64,000 nucleotides of DNA, taken from positions 6,577,325 to 6,641,324 of the forward strand of contig NC_019879.2 of NCBI RefSeq assembly GCF_002234675.1, given 5' to 3'. Shown here in pieces: positions 21,088-32,600 of the stretch; positions within the stretch are counted from its first letter, which is position 1, and each line of letters opens with the position of its first letter. The translations under genes and the position numbers were made by a program. Under the pieces are notes generated by a model. That model worked only from the letters and a program-made list of their open reading frames with translations. It was not told the origin of the DNA and made no database searches. The stretch is from Oryzias latipes. Taxonomy: Eukaryota; Chordata; Actinopteri; Beloniformes; Adrianichthyidae.

Positions 21088-24000
21088 ATATATATTTATT
21101 ATTGCAAATCGGTGTTGATCGTAATCCACATTTTAACTCAGATGACTGTAAAGACTATAGGATTTTCTGTTTTTTTATTTTATGTGCCGTCTTCGCATAA
21201 TTCTCTAGATTCCTTTTTGGGTCGTTATTAAAAGAACTTCATAAAAGAATAAAAGGAACAAGTGTTAGACACTTTCATCATAAGGTATTGATGCCATTTT
21301 ATATAACATGATATCTTTTTCTTTAAATGGGAGCTGTCAGAACATTTTAGATTTTTAGTTCTTTATTATTGGTTTAATTTTAGATGAATAAAGTAAAACG
21401 TTTTATTTCAGTTTCAGTTCATTTTCTACTGCACATGCAGCGTTACGCTCTGTTCTGCGCTCTCACCTTCTCAGTGACCGTGTGAAAGTTCAGGGCCAGC
21501 TCCAGTCTTTGCTGCCGCTCGTCGGCACTGACGGTGAACTGCTTCCAGACCCGGTTGAGTCGGGGCAGCGTGTCCCCGGACGAGCGGGTGGTGCAGCGCA
21601 GCGACTGGCAGAGGACCACGGTGGCCTGCAGCAGCTGACGGCCATAATCGTGGGTGCTCTGTAGGAAATCAAAGAGAAAAGACGTTCTTTTGTCGTGTTC
21701 TTGAGAATCTCAGGCTTCTTCACAGAACTCAGATGATCGTGTGTTCCTGGCAAATGCTGCAGCCTCACCTGAGCGACGTCCACAAACTTCTTGTGCTTGT
21801 CCAACATGGTCCTGGTCTCCTGGGAGTCATCGCCCAGCCTGACGTGGGTCTTCAGCAGAGCGTCCAGCAGCTCGCTGAGCCAGTCGACAGCCTGAGCACA
21901 GACGTTCGTTCATTCAGAGGGAACGCACACAAAAATGTTCCAAACGCGAATCTAGTCTGGGTTTGACCTGTAAAGCATCTTCTTCACATTTGAACAGCTG
22001 GACCATCTGAAGCATCTTCAGCCTCCTCACATCCACCATGTCCTCACACCTGCAAAAACATCAACACAGGTGATTACATGAGACATTATCGACCTACCAC
22101 GCAATCCAGACTAGTATCGGGAATAAAAAAACATCCAAACCCGCCGTCAGATAACCAGAGAGCAACTTTTGATAAAAGAGATTATTTTAAAATCCATAGG
22201 AGCAGCTAGAAATAAACGATTCAGTTTGGATTGGATATCAGCTGCAACACAGAGAGTATTATTTACCATTTGGAATTAACAGACCATGATAATCCTAAAC
22301 AGGTTCAAAGGTCACCAGAAGATGATCTGAATGGCTAAAAGAAAAGGAGGAAGGTCACGAATGACGACAGACAGGAACACAGAAAGTGTTCCTAAACAAA
22401 CAATACATTTTAAAGAATAAAAGTCCTGCTGTTAAGGTGATCAAGGAAATGTCTGGTTGGAGTCCTAACATTTGAATTCTACACATGCATTTGTCAATTC
22501 TTGGGTCAGACATTATAATGATTATAATGAGAGTTAAGAGTTCAAAAATGAGTTTAAGAACTCAAACCACAACTAAATCAGTTATATTAAATCAAAATCA
22601 AATAGTGAGAGTCAAAGGATCTCATGTCCAGACAGAAGTTAGAGAAGTACCGTAATTTCCGGACTACAAGCCGCTACTTTTTTCCTGCGCTTACAGCCCT
22701 GCGGCTTTTTCAGTGACGCGGCTAATTTATGGATTTCATTGACAGCCGCCGTGTATGTACTTTTGAACTCAGTGAATAGTTTGAACTCTCTATCCAACTC
22801 CAAGCACAAGGCATTTCTTTTCAACACACCTCTTGGCAGCCAAACAGCATGGACTTGGCTTCAGGTCTTAGACACTTCAGTCATGGTTCAACAAAACGAA
22901 ACACGCATGCCCGGCCGCATCCCAGAATCCTTTGGGGCCATTAGACCCAACGTGCACGTGATCGCCGCTACAATATGATGAAGCTTTCAAGTTAAAAGCA
23001 ATCGTTAAAAGCAGCGTAAAAAAGTCCACCGTCACCAACGGGTTTGGAAAAGCCGGTTTGCTGCGTGACGGAGAGAACAGCGCATGGAGTGAATTTACAC
23101 TCCATTTACGGTTTCTAAGGAAACCGTAAAAGCGGTATTTTGCTTTGAAAAGCTCACAGCCTCCGTGTGAGCTGGAGACATCTTCTCCTGCTGCTCTTAT
23201 AGAGCTGCGGGGCCGATGGCAGTCTGAAGGCTCCCACACGTAACAACGCATCCGCCCCTCATACACAAAACGTACAGTATTAAGTCCGATTGCTCTGCAC
23301 AGACACGATTTGCTCGGTCCACCAGCGCAACGGGGACGAAGTGCTCCTCCTTGAAGCCGCCCTGGCCAGAGGTGTCGGAGTAGATAGGAAGGGGAGACAA
23401 GGAGCGCGCGGGGCGGGAGCGGAGCGCAGAGGCGTCCGCGGAGTGCAGAGGCTTCTGAATTCTGACGCACGCGCCGCACTGAGGCGCGCGTATCACGCTG
23501 AGGCGCGCGCTTTTCAGTCGCCAGTAACCAGCCCTGTTAATCCCATAACGCTGCCGCGACACAAGCGGAAGGAGAGCTTTTCCCGTTCACCCCTCCATGC
23601 ACTGCTGATACTCATTCTTAAACACATACAACAGTATGGCGAGCCGGGCGTTGGCCCCGCCTTTAGCCCCTAAGACTCATGGGAAATGTGGAATCGCGGA
23701 TGTAAATTTCCTCATCATAACTGAGGGATGTAATGTTGATTATATGGTTACTGTTTGTAATTTTATGTATGATACCTAGATTGTCAATAAGTAAAAAAAA
23801 AAAAAAGAATGAAATAAAAACACCATAACTGAGGAACTTGTGAACAGAATACAGGTCCATGCTGTTTGACAGATGTCGATTCACTCAAATGCATGGGTCA
23901 CAGGCAAAGTTAGATACACCCACAACATACTAATGAACTGCACTCACTCTGGGATGCTGGCCGTGATCTGTCAGGATGACAATATCGCCTAACACATGCG

Positions 24001-27000
24001 CGGCTTGTACTCTGACGCGGCTTGTGTATGTATAAAATTAATTAAACACGTAAAAATGGGTGGGTGCGGCTTGTAATCGGGTGCGCTTTGTAGTCCGGAA
24101 TTTACGGTAATACATTCATTTCCTGCAGGCTTCATTACTATAACAGCTTTCAGTCTGTTTTTGCATAAAAAGACTGATTTAAAGATGCCGTTCACTAAAA
24201 ACGTTGCTGCCAGAGTTTAAATCAGGGGAATCAACCACATCACTGCTGTTCTCAGGCCCTTATGCAGGCTACTAGTTAACATCTTTAGATTACTGCTGCT
24301 GGTTTATAATCACCTTAAATATCTGGTAAAGACCCAGCTGGGCTCTGGGATCTGCAGGAAACTTCTAGAAAATTTTGGGTCAAAACCAAATGGAGTGAAA
24401 CTGCTTTCCGTCAGATGCAACCAGCTTACCAGTGGCCTGTTTAGTTAGTTTAGTTAAGTTTAATCTAAAAAGCAAAGTGACCTCTGTTTGCGGAGCTGCA
24501 TTTCCTCCATGACGGACTGAATTTGCTGAACATTGTCCTGCTGCTCTCCAGCCGGGCTCTCCGTCTCCTCCAGAGACCACGCCGACTGGCTGCACATCTG
24601 CTCCAGCAACACTCCTCCCTTCTGCCGCAGAGAGGTCAGACCTGCCTCTAGATTTACACGCGACAGTGACGGTTAACATGACAGAGAGACGTCAGCAGGA
24701 AAAGAAAAGCCAACATCGGTTCGGCGGGGGCACACACCGACAGCCTGTAGTTTCTCCTCCAGAAGCTTGAGGTTCTGCTGAATGGATGCTTCGTCGGCTG
24801 GAGCCACGTCAGCACAGAGCATGCTCAGAAGACCGTCCAGCTGCTGTGATAACTGCAAACGGAGACACAGACTGTGTTCAACCGACACATGCGACGAAGC
24901 TTCCTGCTGCTGCTGTCCGTCCAGCAGTACCTCCTGTGTGGTGCCGTGGAAGGTCTGGGCCGCCTGCAGGACGTTCTGGCGGTTCTCCAGCTGAGCCGCC
25001 TGACGGTAGCAGACGTCACTGAGCTGCTGCTGCAACGCCTTTAGCTCCGCCACCTCTTCTTCCTCCCCGGCACTGAGCAGGGCAGCAATCTGCTGGTTCA
25101 ACTCCACATAGACGGCAAACCACTCCTGTAAACACACAAAACCAGTGTAAAACAGAAAACCTCACATCCACTAGTCAGGATAAATGGAGTGTATCCTGAA
25201 GAAAAAGAGGATCAATGCTCTCATGCTGGTCTCAATAAAGAGGAAACTGGAGACAACTCCAGAGGACTGTTCAGGACCAGAACCAGAACAAAACATTTGC
25301 TGAAGCAACTAAAAGGAGGCATTCAGGGTGACATTAATAATTTTCTGATCTAAATGTTAGATTAATGGTTTTGAACATCAGTGTCACTATGAACAAACAC
25401 TTCACCCTTTAATGTTGAAGAAACACATTTCAGCTGGAACTTCAGTTTTAGGCAAAATAACAATTTTTAATGAAATTTAATGAAGTTAGATCAGTTAAAG
25501 GGATAAAAACACAGGTTTTCAGTAACATTCATTCAACATCTTAGAATAACCTCAAGAGGAGAATGCAACAAAAAAGGTCTGAATGTTTTTTATCTGGTCT
25601 AAACTAAACCAGCACTTCAAAAGTATAAGAAACACGTTTTCTTACATTGAGAGTCACTAAATAGCAGCTGAAACTCTTTTGATTTGTTTTCCATCAACAA
25701 GCAGTGATTATCTTAGATTCATTCATCAGGTGATCAGTCATCGGAAACACATTCTGGGTTTTTCTTTCAAAGAGAACAAAATGTGGAACTTTATAGATTA
25801 CTGCAGCGACTAAACTAAGACTGCAGAGATCACAGCATACATTTTACTGAACTTTAATTCAAATTATCTATACGGTGCTGGTTTACAAGCTTTAGACGGC
25901 CAGCAAGTCTGAATTGTGTGCTAAAGGACTTGATAAGATACCAACAGATTAGACATGAAAATGGCTACAGTCAGTTTGGTTCCTTTGATTTAAAAGCTGC
26001 AGTGAAATCTACTCAAACCTTAACTGTCCCACCACTGATCCACAAGTATTAAACATTTAGCAACAGTGGATGAACTTCTGTTATCATTTTACAAACTATC
26101 ACATACATAATGAAACAAAACAAAATTAACTTTAGCCTGGATTAAAATGAGTTTCTATTTGTTAGCATTTTTTCACACTTCAAACATCGAAAGAAACTCT
26201 AACAAAAAATGCAGTTTTTATAATGAAAATCATCTATTTCTGTTCAGAACATCAGATTAAAGGGCTCTGGTCCAATAATCTAACACACTGCAGCAAGTAT
26301 GGGGGAATGGGCCTAAATGCCTCGTCATCCTGTAAAAAACTTAATTAGACATGAATCAATTAGTGCAAACACTGCACCAATTAGCACTAAAAATACTGCA
26401 AACCAGTGCAAAGGCTGGGCTGCAGTATTTGCTGAAAAGAATGACCCTCCAATTCTTGCTTTGGATTTCATTTATTTAACAAACACTTCATACTTTAGAC
26501 TGTAGTTAATGTTTACTAGAATGCGTTTTTTTCACACTGCTGTAGTTGTTCTAGACTTGTGCGTTTGTGTGGGTCCTTACACTGTGCTGGCTCTCAATCT
26601 CCTCGTGTTTTTGCTGCAGCGCCTGAATTGCTCGGATGGAGTCTCCGATGGCTTGGTGGTTCTTCAGGAGCTCCGATCCAGGACCCTGCAGCCAGTTGAC
26701 CACCTGAGACAAATGAGAAAAATGCAAAGCTTTGGCCCAACTGAAAGGAAACACAGCTTATGTCGACAGAAACCCATCGGTTTGTTGTGAAGCACTGAAA
26801 CATTGAGAGAAACCCAGAACAACAGAAGAAGAAACTGCAATTTGATGCTATCAAACTGGCTTCTCTCTAGAAGACCTTTGGAAACAGATTTCCTCTAATG
26901 AAGCAGGAATGTGCTTCATTGCACAAATTTTGGAGCAAACAGACACAGCTGGATGAACTTTGAGTAAAACAACTGCACAGAGCTCCGACTTCAATCCCAC

Positions 27001-29566
27001 TGATCCCTTAGATCACACAATACTTTCACGGACCGGTCTTCAAACTGCAGGCGGATGATTGTTGAAGCAATGCTACGATGAAAGAGGAACAGAGACATGA
27101 CGAGTCGAATCCCGTGCTTTTATTTTGACACACATAACATTGTACATCGCACAGGTGTCATTATCCTCTCCCCTTCTCTCACTCATGGTGTAAAAAAAAG
27201 GACTGTCTATTAAATGTAGCTTTCTTTTTTTGGATGTCGAAGGCCCCTTTTATGTCTGCAGGCTGGGCGTTTTCCCCTTGGCAAAGAAACTTTCCAAAGA
27301 CGTTTGTTTTTTACTCATTTTGCTAGTTCCTGGGCTTTTATTTTAGCGGTAACCTATCACGTGACCGAGAAGAGCGCCTTGGCCTGCGTCAAGAGTGACA
27401 TACACGGATGGAACAGAGAATCGGGCAATTTTTTAAACTAATACATCTTTCAGATTCCTAAATAATAAACAATAATGCAAGTTATTTATTCTTTCTGTGC
27501 TGCCCGGTAGCAAGTGACCCACGGACCGGTACCGGCCCTTGGCCCGGGGGTTGGGGACCGCTGCCTTAGATGATCACCTAAAAGCGTCATAAACGACCAG
27601 ACAGGTTGTGGCGTTCAGCACCAGCATCCAATTTCTTGAACACTCAGAAGGACTAAACGTTTAAGTTTTAAATGGCGTCGAAAGCTTTCCAGAGGACAAG
27701 CTCCACGTGAAAAGTCATTATGTTTTAGTGCAGAGGTCAGATTATTGCTAAACTGAATAAGAAACACAATAATTTAGCTGCTAATTGGATTCATCAGACC
27801 ACTTCTCAGCTCATCTGAAACTCTAGAATGTGAAATCATTACAATTATCAGGTCACTGACGCCTTAAAAGACCGCACTGGCTGAACCCAAACTAGGCCAA
27901 ACCCCCCCCCATCTCAAATCTTTCAGGCTACCATCTGAACTGTTGTGGTTACTATGGCAACCCACGGCTAATTTCCAAGACAAACGTCAGCCCCTAAGGC
28001 TGCAGGCTGCCCCACCACCAGAAGGTTTAAACTCTTGAAGTGACGACAGGACTCTGATGGGACTGAAAACACGGCAGCAACACCATGAACAGCCACCACT
28101 TCTTTAAACTGTTGCAGAACAAAAGACTTCAGAAAATATAAATCATAATTCATGATTAGAAAAATCCTATTTATTGATAGTGACCATGCGGACGTGTACC
28201 TGCATGACTTTGGTATGGATCTCATCCAACTGGGTGCGCTTGTTTCGCTGCCTGCAGACCTCCTGGTATCTGGTGTACTGCTCCCTAAGGGAGTCCAGCA
28301 GCTTCATCACCTGAGGCTGAGCCAGCAGCTCCTCTTCCATGGGGCACCAAGCAGGAGCTGGGAGACACACAGATCAGCCATCAGGCCAGGCTCATGTCCA
28401 CGTCGGCATCTTCTGCAAGCTCTTTGAGGGATCTGAGAGGACTCCGGAGATATCTACTTATAAGACGACTCCTTAGTTTTCCATTGCTGGACACTAGTAA
28501 CAGTTCTTCCAAACAATATTTCTCAAAATATAATAAATCCTGTAATTTTAGCCACACAAAAAAAATCTGTGAGACTTTCTTAGTTTTTAGGGAACATGTT
28601 TCCCTCTATTTTAAATGTTGAAAGATTCTTGAGAAGATATAGCCCTTGTGCTATCTTGTGGGGTCCAGATGACCCCACTCCCAACGTGCCTCCGAGGCAT
28701 TATTAAAGCCCTGAAACCTGCATGAAAAACACTCAAAAGTGCCTCTATCCCTTGGATGAATGATGAAACATTTCAAGTCTAGTTGCTGTGACTCACTTTC
28801 AAGACAATCACTGACCGGTTTTTGGCTGTGAATGTCCACGGGTATTTGGAAAAAAACCTAATCCCAGTTGGGGCCCCTTATTGTATAAAGCTTTGAGAAG
28901 TGGAGTGAGTGTGATGTCACCCATAGAAATCGGCTTACCTCATGCTCCAACAAAATAAAGACAATTTAGACTTTTTTTTTAAATGTGTGATATGAATGTC
29001 GCCGTGTTAGTGGCAGATAACGTCTGTAAATTGTGATTGGTACAAATTGGTCTACGTCATTGTTTCTATGACAACAATTTAAGCCAATCCGGAGAGAGCT
29101 TGTCGGAAGGCCACACCCCTACCACTTAAAAGCAGACTCGAGTGTATCTATCAAACGTTTCAAAAGTTGGATGTGGGGGCCAGTGGGACCACAGACCTTT
29201 TTTTTTTACAACTGGAATAAATAAATATATTTGAAAAAGAAATTATAATTTGCAAGGGCATGCAAAAAAAATTCAGTTATTCTGACAAATATAATGACTG
29301 AGTAATCACTGTTTATTTCTCATGAGAAGTCTATAGGATTTTGGCTTCTTGGAGCCAGCGGCTACTTCCTATTTGGAACGCCAGGGGGGGAGGAGTCACT
29401 CAGTTCAGTACTTGTAACCAGTCAATGGCATAAACTGTTGTGTGAGCTGTGGACGAAAGTGTAATTAACGCTTGGCTCTTCCTCACCTGCCTGCCCTCCT
29501 CCTCCTCCTCCCTCAGAACCGTTAAAGCGACGCTGCTGCAGCTCCGACAGAAGCTCGTGTCCTGCA

Positions 29567-29612
<46 letters not shown>

Positions 29613-32600
29613 AGGCTTTAGCGAGAGAATGTGGAACAACAATGCATCCGTGCCTGTTTACATGCAGCTACATTATGAAAGGAGGAGGGAGGAGGGTGGT
29701 ACTGCCACAAAGACCTCTTTCATTCCAAGACAAACACACACTGTGCTGCAAACACATCCATCCAGAACCAGTGTTCTATTTTTAGTGGTTTATTATGGAA
29801 ATTGGAGAACGCGCTCACCGGTCTGCAGGACAGTCTCCGGGTCAAAGGACGGCATGAGCACCGGATCTGCAGGTCTGCAGAGAACAGTGACAGTTCACAT
29901 AACCCTTGTGCCATCTTGTGCGGTCCAGATGACCCCACTCCCAAAGTTAACGTGCCTCGGAGGCGCGTTAACTTTGGGAGTGGGGTCATCTGGACCCCAC
30001 AAGATAGCACGAGGGATAAGCTGTAGCGCATAGCGTCTGCAGTTGGGGTTCTGTGTTCGTGAACGTTTGAGCCTACTTCTCTTTGTCCACAGATCTGGTC
30101 TTGTCTCCGTCATTGATGACCGACAGCTCGCCCAGCAGCGATGTCGACTCTTTGGTGAACTTTTCAAAAACCTGCCAACATCGCCACGTGTTAGAAGCTG
30201 CCTGGTTTCAACGCTGGGACCAAGTCATAGTTTTGCATGTCAGAAGAAAGTCCCAAGTCCAGGCAAAGAATCTAGAGTCAGGTCCAAGTCCTACTGTTGA
30301 ATGTTTCATTTTAGTCTGAGGTAGTATTTTGTCGACAACCCCTGAATCTTTTTTGCCAACAGAAACTTATTTTATAGATCGTCTCAATTGCTTTTCCTGT
30401 AATTTGATTGGTTGGATGGTGTTGGATCGAAACAACATGGACCTAAATTGATTGGACGTAGTGCCGACAGCACACAGATGTACACCAACACAAAGGTACA
30501 GTGAGAGAGCGGTCTATGTCAACACATTTTTTTTCTTTTTTGGCAGTTGGGGAGAGTAACAAGTCCTTTGAGTCCAAAGGCTTAACTTCCAGTGAAGTCA
30601 CGAGTTACTGTGTAAAAGTCCAAGTCGAGTTGCAAGTCATTTTACATCTTGTCGGGTCTAAAGTCATAAAATTCATGACTTGAGTCCAAGTCATGTGACT
30701 CAAGTCCACACCTCTGCTTATTATGGCAACATACGTGCTAGGATGAAACAACACATACCAATCTTTTGTTGAGCCAGTCGTTGTGGTCATAGTCCAGAGT
30801 TCCTCCAAAATCGTCTGTCAGCTGACAGGGTTCAATGTAACGAGTCAGCTTGTTTGCCGAGACCAGGATCACCTGAGAGAGCACAAACACGAAGAAGGAA
30901 TGATTTGATATTCTCATTAGAGGAAAAGACAGCGGCCTGCAGGGTCAAATTTAAATCTGTGGGTGGACTTGAATCGTCTGACTCTGCCTTCCTCAAGTAA
31001 ACCTGTCAACCTTTTTTCAGCCGTCTATTAGAGTGCAAAGAGTTCTATCCTGTTACTTTTGACTTGTGTTTTCATCATTGTCCTTTATGCCGAGTCAGCT
31101 CATGTTACTGTCCCTCGCCAACAGAGAATTGTGTTTTGGACAGACGGAGCAGCAGAAACGTCAGCATTTTCTCTTCAAGGATAAGATTAAATTGTGTTTT
31201 GGAACAAATGTTACATTTCAGGTCACAGAGTTACACAAACTGAGTGACTTTTTTGTCTTTTTGTTCAGGGGAGAAGGTCATTTTTGATGAGGAATTGCTA
31301 CTAGCGTTTTAATTTAGTAATAACTTTTATTTTTAGGGCTATTAAGAGACTAGTGGGAAAAAAACGTGTCAAATTAACTTTCTGATGGAAACAATATAGT
31401 TTTGCCTATTGTTTTTGAGGAAACGATCCTAGAGGACTTGTGGAGGTTGAGATTCTGCAAACGGCTACTGAAATAAAGATGATCAAGAGAGTTTGAATCC
31501 AGATGCTTTAACCTCACACAGCTCTGTGGTTTTGAGCCAAAAACTGAAGCGCAACTGTTCAACCAGCTATACTAATCAATGGAAGTTCATTGTAACCCAT
31601 AGACTGTATATTAGAGCTGGACTGAGTGACCCCTCCCCCTTAAAGCGAATTGAGTCGCTATATTTCTGCGAAACCGTTATTTGGAGCCAGACAAGGTTAG
31701 TGAGCTGTGATTGGTCTGAGTTGGTATGAATCAACGAATCTCTGGCAACTACTGCCGTCAATCAGGAGTGAGCTTGTTAAAAGTCCACACCCCTACCACT
31801 GAAAGCATTTCCGGAGAATCTGTCAATCAAACATTTTCAATGTTAGAGGTGGGGGCCAGCAACCACCACATGCTTTTATTAAGGGCATCTGATTGGCCAG
31901 TTTATAAATTACGATAAAGAAAAAAAATGAGGATTAGCAAGAATAACTTTTTGGCTTCTCTGAGCCAGCAGGTACATTGTATCTAAAACACGAAGGGGAA
32001 GAAGTTACTCAGTCCAGTTCTGCTATACAGTCAATGACCAGCGAAAGTAGTTGCCCTAGAAATGATGACTCAGACCGATTCAGATCACTGCTTATTGACT
32101 ATGTCTGGTTCCAACATGGCTGTATCGCAAGAAAATGGCGACTAAATTGACTTTGTTTTGTTGGAGCCATTTTCTATGGGTGACATCACACTCACTCGAT
32201 CCAGGTCTCATATACAGTCATTGATCACAAGGCAAACGTCAACCTCCTTTCCAGGGTGACTTCTAAGTTTGGACATAGAGTGGTTAGTGTTTGTCAGGAG
32301 CTTGTGGGGCTCTTCAAAAGACTCAACAGCCATTACTCCAACTGCATATTCAGGGATTGGCTTTCATGTGCAAGGCAGTTCTTTATTGTTGACATGTCAC
32401 TCAATCAGAGGACAGAAAAGAGCCATTGGTGTGAGAGAAAAGCACAGAAGACAGCTGGATTTATCGCTGCTTTCCATTTGCAACTGCAGCAGTTGCCAAG
32501 AGTAAACCTGAACTCCACTGTGTGTGTGTGTGTGTGGGGGGGGGGGGGGGTGTCTGCATGCTATGCCAGACGTTAGAAGCAGCTGCAAACATCTCACAGT

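Noticed and set aside
22877..23479. 200-codon ORF on - in the long TIR element
   Set aside because: No transposase or other family motif; GC-rich palindromic sequence gives long open frames by chance.
24673..25137. Single 154-codon sestd1 exon
   Set aside because: It reads through the 78-bp intron; family alignment and GT..AG sites support two exons, though retention is noted as a finding.
29449..30033. 194-codon ORF on +
   Set aside because: Antisense to sestd1 exons, and it runs through the (CA)n repeat and the palindromic MITE.
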